A DNA stretch of 64,000 nt, from positions 1-64,000 of the forward strand of contig NZ_AZEG01000012.1 of the NCBI RefSeq assembly GCF_001434935.1. The letters run 5' to 3'. The position numbers and the translations under genes are program-made. A model generated the notes under the pieces. That model was not told where the DNA came from and did not search any database. It was given only the letters and a program-made list of their open reading frames with translations. Below are positions 1-16,423 of the stretch, in pieces; the first letter of the stretch is position 1; every line of letters starts with the position of its first letter. The stretch comes from Liquorilactobacillus uvarum DSM 19971 (GTDB lineage Bacteria > Bacillota > Bacilli > Lactobacillales > Lactobacillaceae).

Positions 1-59
1 ATTTTATTATGGCACAACTGTCTAAATATTTGTGTACCAAATACTAGGATAAGAGCACA

Positions 60-88
60 TTGACACCGTTTTCATTTACTGCTAATAT
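60..88 (+). promoter_or_regulatory. Promoter of first bgl operon with overlapping cre site
   Basis: TTGACA at 60-65 and TAATAT at 83-88 are separated by 17 bp, a near-consensus sigma-A promoter. Positions 61-74 (TGACACCGTTTTCA) match the CcpA operator consensus TGWAANCGNTNWCA at every defined position but one. The site lies over the -35 box and spacer, so CcpA binding should repress the operon when preferred sugars are present. The promoter and cre motif are seen directly; repression is inferred. Confidence 0.75.
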
Positions 89-103
89 AACTTTAAAGAT
101 AGC

Positions 104-134
104 GTGTGTTACTGATTCGATCAGGCATAAACCT
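104..134 (+). promoter_or_regulatory. RAT antiterminator sequence 1
   Basis: GTGTGTTACTGATTCGATCAGGCATAAACC closely resembles the ribonucleic antiterminator (RAT) bound by BglG/LicT/SacT-family proteins (GGATTGTTACTGN..CAGGCAAAACC). Its 3' end overlaps the 5' arm of the terminator starting near 129, the arrangement needed for mutually exclusive folding. The likely ligand is the antiterminator encoded just downstream. Confidence 0.8.
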
Positions 135-188
135 ACAATACTTGTTTAGCATGGAATTAAATTGCTGGGCTAGGTGTAGGTTTTTTTT
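129..188 (+). terminator. Leader terminator 1, controlled by BglG
   Basis: AAACCTACA (129-137) pairs with TGTAGGTTT (175-183), followed by a run of T. The hairpin lies between the promoter and the first bglG start, so it is a conditional terminator released when the RAT is bound. Confidence 0.8.
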
Positions 189-211
189 ATCACTTTTTAG
201 GGGCGGTGACT

Positions 212-1060
212 ATGAATTTTATCAGGAATTTTAATAATAATGCTGCACTGGTTAGTGATAAAGAAGGGGTCGAATGGGTTGTTGTTGGCAAGGGAGTGGG
301 TTTTGGCAGAAAAACAGGTGAGATGGTTGATGATTCACTGGTGGAACATAAGTTTGTTGCAGCAGATAAAAATTCACCAGAGATTGAGGAATTCAAGGAT
401 ATTAAACCACAGGCTTTACAGCTTACAACTGAGGTAGTCAAGCTGATTGAACCATTGTTGAAGCTTACTTACAATGATTACCAATATTTTACTTTAGCTG
501 ATCATATTGATTTTGCATTAAAACGTGCTCGTGATGGAATTGAAATTGATAATGGGACGGTTAGATGGGAAGTTCGTAAGCTATTTACATGTGAATTCAA
601 AGTTGCTCAAAAAGCAGTTGAATTGATTAAAAAAAAGACAGGCATGACTTTTTCTGACAGTGAGGTTGTTTTTCTGACGTACCACTTTGTCAATGCGGAG
701 TCGGATGGTTCTAAACTACAAGAAACGATTAAAATTTCGCGGCTTATTGCTGGAATCGTTGAAATCGTCCAGTATCAATATCATATAACTTTAGATACGG
801 AATCATTCAATTATAATCGGTTTATTACTCATCTCAGAGCAATGATGGTACAGCAGCTCAGTAAATCTCAAAGTGGAGGAAGTGAACTAGATCCTTCACT
901 GTTGGAACTCATGCGCGTCAAGTATCCGCTGGCTTTTTCGACAGTTGAACGGATCGATGCTTTTATGCAAGAAAAGGCGGGCTGGAAATTGGAATCAGAT
1001 GGAAAGGTTTATATGGCACTTCATATTTGGCGAGTTACACATCGCCAGAAAATTGAATAA
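212..1060 (+). CDS. bglG: BglG/LicT-family transcriptional antiterminator
   Basis: A 282-residue RNA-binding antiterminator. Residues 1-55 form the CAT RNA-binding domain (NFIRNFNNNAALV, then VVVGKGVGFGRK). Two PTS regulation domains follow, at about 65-165 (LADHIDFALKRA, TYHFVNAE) and 170-280 (RFITHLRAMMVQQL, MALHIWRV), carrying the histidines phosphorylated by HPr and EIIB in this family. I chose ATG 212 rather than the in-frame GTG 206 because AGGGG at 199-203 is well spaced for it and homologues begin at this point. It should bind the RATs at 104 and 1074 and allow expression of bglF-bglA-bglA when beta-glucosides are transported. Confidence 0.92.
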   Translation: MNFIRNFNNNAALVSDKEGVEWVVVGKGVGFGRKTGEMVDDSLVEHKFVAADKNSPEIEEFKDIKPQALQLTTEVVKLIEPLLKLTYNDYQYFTLADHIDFALKRARDGIEIDNGTVRWEVRKLFTCEFKVAQKAVELIKKKTGMTFSDSEVVFLTYHFVNAESDGSKLQETIKISRLIAGIVEIVQYQYHITLDTESFNYNRFITHLRAMMVQQLSKSQSGGSELDPSLLELMRVKYPLAFSTVERIDAFMQEKAGWKLESDGKVYMALHIWRVTHRQKIE

Positions 1061-1073
1061 GAAAGGATTTTTA

Positions 1074-1097
1074 GGTGTGTTACAGGAAACTGGCATT

Positions 1098-1102
<5 letters not shown>
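1074..1102 (+). promoter_or_regulatory. RAT antiterminator sequence 2
   Basis: GGTGTGTTACAGGAAACTGGCATTAACCC is a second RAT-like element between bglG and bglF. It overlaps the left arm of the following terminator. A second antitermination point between bglG and bglF is also known in the E. coli bgl operon. Confidence 0.75.
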
Positions 1103-6107
<5,005 letters not shown>

Positions 6108-6157
6108 AGAAAAAAAGTATGACTCTTGGGCAAAAGGCAATCAAAATTGAATATACG

Positions 6158-6193
6158 AAAAGCTGGAAAAAAATTTTTTTCTTCAGCTTTTTT
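6158..6193 (+). terminator. Terminator of first bgl operon
   Basis: AAAAGCTG followed by an A-rich strand pairs with a T-rich strand and CAGCTTTT, ending in a T run. It lies about 50 bases after the second bglA. The intergenic stretch 6108-6378 otherwise holds only the sodA promoter region. Confidence 0.75.
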
Positions 6194-6305
6194 GTAGGTT
6201 TAACTTTAATTGAGCCCATGTGGGATTCAAGCAATATATTTGAAGGATATGATTTAAAGACGCATAGAGATGATACTTAAACATGGAAAAAACACAAGCA
6301 TCTTC

Positions 6306-6335
6306 TTGGAGTTTTTGGCCTCAGTAGGTTAGAAT
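6306..6335 (+). promoter_or_regulatory. Candidate sodA promoter
   Basis: TTGGAG (6306-6311) and TAGAAT (6330-6335) are separated by 18 bp, about 45 bases before the sodA start. The boxes match the consensus moderately. Confidence 0.4.
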
Positions 6336-6378
6336 TAAATAAGAATGAAGCCCTTACAAGCGAAAGGAGATCGATAAT

Positions 6379-7011
6379 ATGGCATATACACTTCCAGATT
6401 TACCGTACGATTATAGCGCGTTAGAACCTTATATTGATGAACAAACAATGCGCTTGCACCACGATAAGCATCATCAAACTTATGTCAATAATTTGAATGC
6501 AGCTTTGAAAGATCATCCGGAACTGTCTGAACTTCCAGTAGAAGAGTTGATGGGACAATTGGATAAGGTACCTGAAGGGATTAAAAAGGCCGTACGCAAT
6601 AGTGGTGGTGGGCATGCCAACCATTCACTTTTTTGGAAACTTCTTTCACCACATTTTGATACTGATCCAGAAGGACCATTACGTGAAGCGATTGATAGCA
6701 AATTTGGCAGTCTTGAAAAATTCAAACAGCAGTTCACAGAAGCTTCCTTGAGCGTCTTTGGTTCGGGTTGGGCATGGCTTGTGAAGGATGAGGCTGGTGA
6801 GTTAAAAATCGTGACAACAGCAAATCAAGATTCTCCGCTTTCTGATGGGTTAACCCCTGTCTTAGGACTCGACGTTTGGGAACATGCATACTATTTAAAA
6901 TATCAGAATCGCAGGCCAAAATATGTTGAAGCATTTTGGCACATTGTAAATTGGCAAGAAGCTGCAAGTCGATTTGATAGTGAGCTGGCAGGAATCGGTT
7001 CAGAAAGTTAA
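6379..7011 (+). CDS. sodA: Superoxide dismutase, Mn type
   Basis: A 210-residue cytoplasmic enzyme converting superoxide to H2O2 and O2. Metal ligands are visible as H27 (RLHHDKHH), H82 ([10 protein letters not shown]), D165 and H169 (LDVWEHAY). Q150 in TTANQDSP is the position that distinguishes Mn- from Fe-type enzymes, and favours Mn. The length matches the family (about 200-210). AAAGGAGA lies just before the ATG. It stands alone between two bgl operons. Many lactobacilli lack SOD and rely on intracellular manganese, so it suggests some oxygen exposure. Confidence 0.95.
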   Translation: MAYTLPDLPYDYSALEPYIDEQTMRLHHDKHHQTYVNNLNAALKDHPELSELPVEELMGQLDKVPEGIKKAVRNSGGGHANHSLFWKLLSPHFDTDPEGPLREAIDSKFGSLEKFKQQFTEASLSVFGSGWAWLVKDEAGELKIVTTANQDSPLSDGLTPVLGLDVWEHAYYLKYQNRRPKYVEAFWHIVNWQEAASRFDSELAGIGSES

Positions 7012-7020
7012 ATAAAGCAC

Positions 7021-7049
7021 TTGCAAAAATCATTTAAAAGTAGTAATAT
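7021..7049 (+). promoter_or_regulatory. Promoter of second bgl operon
   Basis: TTGCAA (7021-7026) and TAATAT (7044-7049) are separated by 17 bp, just after the sodA stop and 14 bases before the next RAT. I see no cre motif here, unlike the first bgl promoter. Confidence 0.65.
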
Positions 7050-7062
7050 TCTAGTTGTCGAA

Positions 7063-7096
7063 GGATTGTTACCGCTGTCATAAGTGGGCAAAACCT
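7063..7096 (+). promoter_or_regulatory. RAT antiterminator sequence 3
   Basis: GGATTGTTACCGC at the 5' side and GGGCAAAACCT at the 3' side are an almost exact RAT. It overlaps the left arm of the following terminator. This is the best match to the consensus among the four RATs in the window. Confidence 0.85.
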
Positions 7097-7158
7097 GTCA
7101 CAGATTGGATGTATAGACTAGCAATAGTTTACATCACGGTTTGTGTACAGGTTTTTTT
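7090..7158 (+). terminator. Leader terminator 3, controlled by BglG
   Basis: AAAACCTGT (7090-7098) pairs with ACAGGTTTT (7147-7155) and runs into T residues ahead of the second bglG. Confidence 0.8.
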
Positions 7159-7193
7159 ACATCATTATCATCTGGGAAATCTGGGGAGAATCT

Positions 7194-8048
7194 ATGAAGG
7201 TCAAACAGGTTTTTAATAACAATGTTCTTTTAGCAAATCAAGGCGACCAGGAAGTGGTATTAGTTGGTCGTGGAATAGGATTTAAGCAGAAACCGGGGAT
7301 GCCTATTGAAAAAAATAAGGTTAGTCAGGTGTTTGCGCCAACTGACGATAAATGGTTCACGTTGTTTCATGATTTGATTCAAAACATTTCACCAGAATAC
7401 CTTGAGTTATCGGCTCGAATAATCCAACAGGCGGGTGAGATACTTCACGCAAAATTCAATGATTATTTATTAATATCGCTGACAGACCATCTTGATTTTG
7501 CAGTCACTAGATATAAGCAGGGTATTCAGATTCATAATGAGATTTTATGGGAAATAAAGAATTATTATCCGAATGAGTATCAAGCTGCTAGTGTGGCACT
7601 TGAAACTGTTAATCAGCAAATAGGAATAAAGCTGCCAGAAGATGAAGCTGGTTTCATTGCAATGAAACTGCTTGAGAGCAGTGTTGACCACCCCCAGAGC
7701 AGTGATACGGTTAAAATGACTAAGCTGATAGGAGATATCGTTCAAATCGTCCAGTATCAATTACAGATTAAGCTTGATCCGGATACAATGAGCTATCGGC
7801 GCTTTTTAGTCCATCTGAGGTTCTTGGCTGAACGTATTTTGCAAAAGAAGATCAATTATTCTGGAAGTGATGATGATTTTTTATTTCAGCATTTGGTTAA
7901 AAAGTATCCGACATCGTTTGAGTGTACCAAGAAAGTAACAGCTTTTATTAGCGGACAGTTGCAGATTGATCTTTCAATAAACGAGCAAATTTATTTAACA
8001 ATACATGTACAGCGTATTTTAGATGATATTAATAAAAAAACCGAATAA
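7194..8048 (+). CDS. bglG: BglG/LicT-family transcriptional antiterminator, second copy
   Basis: A 284-residue antiterminator with a CAT RNA-binding domain (KVKQVFNNNVLLA, LVGRGIGFKQK) and two PRDs (LTDHLDFAVTR; RRFLVHLRFLAERIL, YLTIHVQRI). ATG 7194 was selected because GGGGAGA lies upstream at 7183-7189; the longer frame would begin inside the terminator. It is diverged from the first copy, so the two regulators may tell RATs 1/2 and 3/4 apart, or cross-regulate. Confidence 0.92.
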   Translation: MKVKQVFNNNVLLANQGDQEVVLVGRGIGFKQKPGMPIEKNKVSQVFAPTDDKWFTLFHDLIQNISPEYLELSARIIQQAGEILHAKFNDYLLISLTDHLDFAVTRYKQGIQIHNEILWEIKNYYPNEYQAASVALETVNQQIGIKLPEDEAGFIAMKLLESSVDHPQSSDTVKMTKLIGDIVQIVQYQLQIKLDPDTMSYRRFLVHLRFLAERILQKKINYSGSDDDFLFQHLVKKYPTSFECTKKVTAFISGQLQIDLSINEQIYLTIHVQRILDDINKKTE

Positions 8049-8050
8049 AC

Positions 8051-8081
8051 GGGATTGTAACTATTAAATTAGGCAAAACCC
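8051..8081 (+). promoter_or_regulatory. RAT antiterminator sequence 4
   Basis: GGGATTGTAACT on the 5' side and AGGCAAAACCC on the 3' side form a RAT-like element between the second bglG and bglF, overlapping the terminator arm that follows. The upper part departs somewhat from the consensus (GTAACT for GTTACT). Confidence 0.7.
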
Positions 8082-8143
8082 AAGTCAATATGAGATCCAG
8101 ACCCTCTTAGTCTGAGTCTGATATCGACTTGGGTTTTTGTTTT
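8076..8143 (+). terminator. Terminator 4 between second bglG and bglF
   Basis: AAACCCAAGTC (8076-8086) pairs perfectly with GACTTGGGTTT (8126-8136), followed by a T-rich run. It repeats the bglG-terminator-bglF layout of the first operon. Confidence 0.82.
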
Positions 8144-8169
8144 AAAAATAACTTTAGGGGTGAAATAAA

Positions 8170-11471
<3,302 letters not shown>

Positions 11472-11475
11472 GAAT

Positions 11476-11519
11476 AAAAAAAGAACTGAGGTAGAGAAGT
11501 TTGCCTCGGATCTTTTTTT
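11476..11519 (+). terminator. Terminator of second bgl operon
   Basis: AAAAAGAACTGAGGT pairs, with one mismatch and wobble pairs, with GCCTCGGATCTTTTTT, ending in a T run. The rest of 11520-11767 shows no clear promoter. A possible 18-codon reading frame at 11680-11736 with AGGG ahead of it cannot be supported as a gene. Confidence 0.75.
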
Positions 11520-11767
11520 ATTATTGAAGAATAAATATAAAATAGTTATTATTAAATGTAGAGTATGTGCTGAATGACAATTATTGAAATGCATGTACTA
11601 CTGTACTGTTTTGGTTCTTATTTTACTATTGTGCCTTAAAATGCATTATGCTAGTGTTTGTTTTATTAGGGATAAATTAATGATAGAAAAGCAGATAAAA
11701 GACCTTTTGGCACATGATCATGGACCATGCTGTTGATAAAAAGAAACGGGATACGGAGTTGGTTTTT

Positions 11768-13552
11768 ATGGAAAAAAGGAAAAAAATTATTACAGCAACA
11801 GCAGCAACAATAACAGCACTAACACTTGTTACAGTACATAACGATGAGATTATGGCGGATAACGTTGTCCAGACGACCGAAAAATCAGTCTCAACTGGGA
11901 ATGATCAGGAAAGCAGCAGCTCTTCTAGCAATATGGTGTCTAATAGCAGTGAGACCTCGGAAAATAAGAATGGGCAGGAAACAGTTTCACAACGGCAGCA
12001 GTCAGAAACGTCAAGTCAAAGCAGCAGTTCTTCAGCTAAGGAAGAGCAGCAGAGCAAAACTGTTGCGGCAGCAACCGATAGTAAAGCTGAGCAGAGTGTA
12101 AGCTCAAAACAGCAGGTCACAGAAGTAACTGCAAATTACACGAACAATAAAAATTTAGCTGATAAGACTTTGACCGAAAAAACGGTTAAGGTCAATGACG
12201 ATTACAATACTCAAGCTGACCAGCAAGAACAGGACAATGATCAGGAGCAAAATGAGGCACAGGCAAAACTTGCACAAGCACAAACCCAAGCTCAAAATTC
12301 GGCAAAAGAGGAGATTAAAGCGGCAGTTCCGATTGCACAAACAGATGATCCTGCGAAAGCTTATCAAACAGGACATGTGGTCAATGCAGACGGTGATCTT
12401 CCAACTCACTTGATTCAACCACAAATAACGAACGCTGCAGCGCCGACCTATTATGATTTTTATGGCTACAATGGAGAAAATGACACTTCGGATAAGATCA
12501 ACGGAACTTTAACACATGATCAGCAGTATGAATTGGCAGATTATGCGCTAACATTACTGAATAATTGGCGTACAGCCAATGGAATGGATCAAATTCATTA
12601 TAATCAAAACGTTGAAGAGGCTACTTTAGAATTAATCAATTTACGAAACGAAGAAAACAAAGATTTTGAGCACATTACTTTTAATAATCAAGAAACAGCG
12701 ATTTTTTCAAAATATGATTTAAGTTTAGTGGGGGAAAATCTTGGAGTCTCTATTTCACAAGAAACGACATTACTGCAGCTAAAAGTGGAAACGTTGAATG
12801 CAATCACGGCGATGATATGGCAGGATAAAGCTCATTATAATGGACATTTATTGAACTTCGAGAATGCAGAATACATGGGATTTGGTGTTCAAGCCAATAA
12901 AAATATGACTTATCCATATCAGCTGGTTTTTGAAATGGCAGAGTTAAGTGGCTCGAAGAATACTCAAGCACCAGATGTTCAGTTAACTTCGGAGGCGTTT
13001 ATTGAAGGTAAACGTGCTGCTGCTATAACTGCATTTGTCGAAGCTGATGAGGGTGTTCGCATAGCCAAAGCAAATATTTTAAACATCAAGAATGAAAGTC
13101 AACATGCTTCAATACTGCTTCAAAGTCAGCGGCAGGCCGAGTTAAATCAAATTAATACATTGCATGAGACAGCCTTAGGAGCTTTGTATCTGAATTATCA
13201 GAATGAACTTTCGACTCTACAAGATCTAAAAAGTATGCACTCAGAACCAAGAAAATTGGTACAAGTTGAAGCTCTAAGAAAAGAAAAACAGCAGTTAATT
13301 AGAAAAAATGGTTCAAGCAACAAAATGGTGACAAGCAGGTTGAAAATTTCAGGCAGCGATGAAAAAAGTGATTCATCCTCACACGAGACAGCACTTCTTC
13401 CAACACGCAAACAGAAAAGTCAAAAACGATCTAATTATTCACTTCCACAGCTTGGAGAAGAAAAGGATGCTCCAGCCTCATTAGCAGGAATAATACTTTT
13501 TTCAGTAGCTGCATTGTTCGGATTTAAAACGTTTAGTAAAAAGAAGAGATGA
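11768..13552 (+). CDS. Secreted CAP/SCP-domain surface protein with degenerate sorting signal
   Basis: A 594-residue exported protein. A basic N-terminus and hydrophobic stretch form a signal peptide. A Ser/Gln-rich low-complexity region follows (about 35-210), then a CAP/SCP domain (about 240-400) recognisable by ELADYALTLLNNWR, FEHITF, VGENLG and IWQDKAHYNGHLLN. A helical Gln/Ala/Glu-rich region follows. The C-terminus has a sorting-signal layout: LPQLGE (559-564), hydrophobic segment, KKKR tail. The usual LPxTG threonine is leucine. ATG 11768 was chosen, with GGAG upstream, because it starts a proper signal peptide. The function of CAP proteins in lactobacilli is not settled; a surface role is inferred. 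Confidence 0.85.
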   Translation: MEKRKKIITATAATITALTLVTVHNDEIMADNVVQTTEKSVSTGNDQESSSSSSNMVSNSSETSENKNGQETVSQRQQSETSSQSSSSSAKEEQQSKTVAAATDSKAEQSVSSKQQVTEVTANYTNNKNLADKTLTEKTVKVNDDYNTQADQQEQDNDQEQNEAQAKLAQAQTQAQNSAKEEIKAAVPIAQTDDPAKAYQTGHVVNADGDLPTHLIQPQITNAAAPTYYDFYGYNGENDTSDKINGTLTHDQQYELADYALTLLNNWRTANGMDQIHYNQNVEEATLELINLRNEENKDFEHITFNNQETAIFSKYDLSLVGENLGVSISQETTLLQLKVETLNAITAMIWQDKAHYNGHLLNFENAEYMGFGVQANKNMTYPYQLVFEMAELSGSKNTQAPDVQLTSEAFIEGKRAAAITAFVEADEGVRIAKANILNIKNESQHASILLQSQRQAELNQINTLHETALGALYLNYQNELSTLQDLKSMHSEPRKLVQVEALRKEKQQLIRKNGSSNKMVTSRLKISGSDEKSDSSSHETALLPTRKQKSQKRSNYSLPQLGEEKDAPASLAGIILFSVAALFGFKTFSKKKR

Positions 13553-13609
13553 ATGTCAAAAACTGACTTTTGATTCTAGTTCTTTTGTGGATTCCATAGC
13601 AATGTGGTT

Positions 13610-13706
13610 TATAAGTCAAAATTTCCCGGCTAACTTTGCATTTCATAGCAAAGGAACAAGCTGTGTTCGTAGCTTTGCTTTAGTGCTCAAATTTTACTGA
13701 CTTATA
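13610..13706 (+). ncRNA. Candidate structured RNA downstream of the CAP-protein gene
   Basis: The 329-base gap 13553-13881 has no gene but a large fold. TATAAGTCA-AAATTT (13610-13624) pairs with AAATTT-TAC-TGACTTATA (13689-13706) over 15 bp with a 3-base bulge. Inside, CTTTGC, GCAAAG and CTTTGC occur in order (about 13634-13678), so the middle element can pair with either neighbour, giving two exclusive hairpins. A terminator follows at 13729. It could be a 3'UTR fold, a small RNA or a switching element. I do not recognise the family. Confidence 0.35.
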
Positions 13707-13728
13707 GTACACGCCTATGTTTTCAGGT

Positions 13729-13765
13729 GAAAAAGCAGTCTTAAATACAGGGCTGCTTTTTTATT
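13729..13765 (+). terminator. Terminator before the purine permease
   Basis: GAAAAAGCAG (13729-13738) pairs with CTGCTTTTTT beginning at 13753. It separates the CAP gene and the structured stretch from the permease promoter. Confidence 0.8.
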
Positions 13766-13788
13766 GTTCATAATATTGTAAAAAATGA

Positions 13789-13837
13789 TTGCTATAAGAG
13801 GTTATTTATAATAAAATAGTTCATAAATACGAACTAT
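13789..13837 (+). promoter_or_regulatory. Permease promoter with PurBox-like operator
   Basis: TTGCTA (13789-13794) and TAAAAT (13812-13817) are separated by 17 bp. Overlapping and downstream is ATAGTTC-N8-GAACTAT (13816-13822 / 13831-13837). The right side, AAATACGAACTAT (13825-13837), matches the PurBox consensus AWWWCCGAACWWT at 12 of 13 positions. PurR-type control of purine uptake and salvage is a reasonable inference. Confidence 0.5.
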
Positions 13838-13881
13838 AAACACTGAAAAGTGTAAAACGTTTACTGCAAGGAGAAATTATT

Positions 13882-14958
13882 ATGCATTTTATAGCTGACT
13901 TAATGGCAGCACTCGGAGTTGTTTTGAACGGAATTCCGCAAGGTATAATGGCAATGGGATTGGGATTTGCGGTCTTTCCAACAACTTTTTCATTTGTTTT
14001 TGCTTCAGCGATCAACGGGTTTTATGGATCTGTGGCGCCGCTTTCCTTTCAAGCTGAATCATTAGCGTTGACTGGGAATCTCGGTAAAACGATTCGTGAA
14101 CGGACTTCAATTATCTTTGGCGGTTCGCTAATCATGGTTTTCATCGGATTAACTGGAACTTTAACAAAGATCGTTTCTTATCTGGGAAACAATATCATGA
14201 CAGGGATGATGGCTGGTGTCGGATTGATGCTGGCTAAGATTGCAATTGAAATGACCAAAAAGCAGCGCAAGGTAGGCTGGATTTCAATCGCTTTAGCGGC
14301 AGTTACATATTTAATAACTAAAGATTTAGTATGGACGATTACAATTTCCGTAGTCTTTTCCAGCCTCTATGCAGTAAAAATTGAGCATTATCGTGCGGAA
14401 CTTCCTAATTATGTAACAGAACGAAAATTTAATTTTATGCGTCCACAATTCAATCTGCGAATTTTGCGCGGTGCGCTTGGACTGGCTTGCTTGAATATTG
14501 GGGCTAATATTTCTTATGGATTGATTACTGGTCAAATGACGGGGGTTAAACCGAATCCGGTTAATTTGAACTTGTTGACGACAACGCAGGCAATAGCAGA
14601 CATGGGAACGAGTTTACTAGGTGGTGCTCCAGTTGAAACGATTATTTCGGCAACTGCCAGTGCTCCTGAACCAGTGATTGCGGGAATTCTAATGATGCTG
14701 ATTATGGCTGTGATATTATTTGCAGGTTGGCTTCCTAAGATCGGCCGCTATGTTCCTAGTACCTCAATTGCAGGTTTCTTGTTCATCTTAGGTGCAGTTG
14801 TGATCTTTCCCGAAAATGCAGCTGCAGCTATGTCTGGTTCTGGAATGACGATTGCTGCAATTACTCTAGTCGTGACAGCTATTTTTGATCCATTTGCAGG
14901 GTTAGTAACAGGCGCTGCCTTAAAATTTGTTCTGCCATTATTAGGGCTGGGGGTATAG
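13882..14958 (+). CDS. Putative NCS2-type purine permease
   Basis: A 358-residue polytopic membrane protein, shorter than typical NCS2 nucleobase transporters (about 430-450). It has many hydrophobic segments and a late motif, DMGTSLLGGAPVETIISATA, resembling the substrate and proton site of NCS2/AzgA-like carriers. AAGGAG precedes the ATG. The next gene, 3 bases later, is a phosphoribosyltransferase, and a PurBox-like site precedes the pair, so purine base uptake coupled to salvage is likely. The specific base cannot be read from the sequence. Confidence 0.7.
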   Translation: MHFIADLMAALGVVLNGIPQGIMAMGLGFAVFPTTFSFVFASAINGFYGSVAPLSFQAESLALTGNLGKTIRERTSIIFGGSLIMVFIGLTGTLTKIVSYLGNNIMTGMMAGVGLMLAKIAIEMTKKQRKVGWISIALAAVTYLITKDLVWTITISVVFSSLYAVKIEHYRAELPNYVTERKFNFMRPQFNLRILRGALGLACLNIGANISYGLITGQMTGVKPNPVNLNLLTTTQAIADMGTSLLGGAPVETIISATASAPEPVIAGILMMLIMAVILFAGWLPKIGRYVPSTSIAGFLFILGAVVIFPENAAAAMSGSGMTIAAITLVVTAIFDPFAGLVTGAALKFVLPLLGLGV

Positions 14959-14961
14959 TAG

Positions 14962-15507
14962 TTGGAAAAATATTATGAGCTTCGAATAGATAATTTAACA
15001 CGGCAATTACCGTTGATAAAACTTAACGATGAATTAGCAATCGCCTCATTTGTTCTTTTGGGTGATGCTGAACTAACTCATTATGCGGCTGAGAGATTAG
15101 CTCAAAAAATAGACTTCGAATTTGATTATCTGGTAACTATGGAAAGCAAAGGGATTCCATTGGCGCAGGAAATGTGCCATTTTTTGAATAAACCGCGGTA
15201 TGTGGTTTTACGTAAGAGTATTAAAGACTACATGCATGCACCTCTAAGCGTTCCAGTTAGTGCAATTACAACGAGTGCCCAACAGAAACTTGTAATTGAT
15301 GGAAATGATGCTGCTTTATTGAAAGGGAAAAAAGTTGTCATTATTGATGATGTCATTAGTAGTGGTGGCTCAATAGCAGCGGCCGCAAAATTGCTGCACA
15401 AAGCAGAAGCAGATGTAGTTGATCGTTTTGCTATTTTAGCTGAGGGATCAGCGGCTAAACGTAAAGATATTCAGTTTTTAGAAGAACTACCGCTTTTCAA
15501 GTTGTAA
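14962..15507 (+). CDS. Purine phosphoribosyltransferase-like protein
   Basis: A 181-residue type I phosphoribosyltransferase. The PRPP-binding signature is VVIIDDVISSGGSI, with upstream TMESKGIPLAQ typical of adenine/xanthine enzymes. It starts at TTG 14962, three bases after the permease stop, with a G-rich ribosome site inside the end of that gene. It probably converts an imported base to its nucleoside monophosphate. Whether it uses adenine, xanthine or another base is open. Confidence 0.8.
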   Translation: MEKYYELRIDNLTRQLPLIKLNDELAIASFVLLGDAELTHYAAERLAQKIDFEFDYLVTMESKGIPLAQEMCHFLNKPRYVVLRKSIKDYMHAPLSVPVSAITTSAQQKLVIDGNDAALLKGKKVVIIDDVISSGGSIAAAAKLLHKAEADVVDRFAILAEGSAAKRKDIQFLEELPLFKL

Positions 15508-15530
15508 ATTTTTTAAAGATGTAGAAATGG

Positions 15531-15568
15531 GCTGTGGCAAAACGAACGTTTTGCTACAGCTTTTTTTT
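15531..15568 (+). terminator. Terminator of the purine salvage pair
   Basis: GCTGTGGCAAAAC (15531-15543) pairs with GTTTTGCTACAGC (15548-15560), followed by eight T residues. This is one of the strongest terminators in the window. Confidence 0.9.
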
Positions 15569-15790
15569 GCACTCTAAGCTATCTCAGCTGTTGCGTCTGC
15601 CAATCAATTTTTTTGAACATATAATTAAATGATGCAAGCAGATTTTAATTCAAATTACATGAAAATCTATATTCTATGTTTCAGTATTTCCTTTTGTGGT
15701 TGCATATTTCCGAACGAGAACAAAAAATATACTTACTAATAACAAGTGTATATAATGATACCAATAGTTATATGAAGGTGAGATGGTTGA

Positions 15791-16423
15791 ATGGGTTATC
15801 GGTATGAACTTCTTTATCCAAAGGAAAAAGTTGAGGCAAAGACTCCTATTGTGATTACGATGCACGGAATGGGGTCAAACTTTTACGACTTAAGACCTTT
15901 GCTTGGGATTTTTGAAACTCCAGTTATTCAATTGCATATTCAAGGTAATATCCCATTTGGAAATGGTTTTGCATTCTTTGAGCCTGATTTTTCGCAACAG
16001 ACAGAGGAGCAGGTAATCGGACCGGTAATCTCCGCTGTTTATCGGCAGATCAATGCAATATTAAGCAAAGAAAAAATCGCAAAACAACCCAAATTTATTT
16101 TAGGGTTCAGCCAGGGAGCAATTCTGACGGTCAGTTTAAGCTTGCTTTATCCTGGATGGCTAAGAGGCGGAATAGTGTTAAGCGGACGCCTGCCCGTTTT
16201 TTTTGAAAGAATGTTTATTGACAAAAATGATGTGAAGTATCCAGAAATCTTTGTTTCACAAGGCGAGAAAGATCCACTATTCGCACCTCAAACAGGGCAG
16301 TATCTCGCTAATTATCTGCAAAAACACGGATACCATGTTTTTTACCGGGAATATCCGATTGGTCATGGAGTACATCGCAAAACAGTTAGTGATTTAAAAA
16401 ATTGGTTAAGAAGAAAGGTTTGA
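15791..16423 (+). CDS. Carboxylesterase/phospholipase-type alpha/beta hydrolase
   Basis: A 210-residue cytoplasmic alpha/beta hydrolase of the phospholipase/carboxylesterase group. HGMGSNFYDL forms the oxyanion region. GFSQGA carries the nucleophilic serine, GEKDPLF the aspartate and PIGHGVH the histidine of the triad. AAGGTGAG precedes the ATG. Its stop overlaps the start of the glyoxalase-family gene, so the two are coupled, as in many Firmicutes. The natural ester is unknown. Confidence 0.85.
   Translation: MGYRYELLYPKEKVEAKTPIVITMHGMGSNFYDLRPLLGIFETPVIQLHIQGNIPFGNGFAFFEPDFSQQTEEQVIGPVISAVYRQINAILSKEKIAKQPKFILGFSQGAILTVSLSLLYPGWLRGGIVLSGRLPVFFERMFIDKNDVKYPEIFVSQGEKDPLFAPQTGQYLANYLQKHGYHVFYREYPIGHGVHRKTVSDLKNWLRRKV

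Noticed and set aside
11680-11736. 18-codon frame with AGGG upstream, before the CAP-protein gene
   Set aside because: It is too short, with no repeated codon pattern or terminator to suggest a leader peptide.
13851-13865. cre-like GTAAAACGTTTAC just before the purine permease
   Set aside because: It contains one extra base relative to the CcpA consensus and sits at the ribosome site; a match by chance is likely.
15706-15718. PurBox-like ATTTCCGAACGAG upstream of the esterase gene
   Set aside because: The first ten bases fit, but the end does not, there is no partner repeat, and the gene has no purine link.
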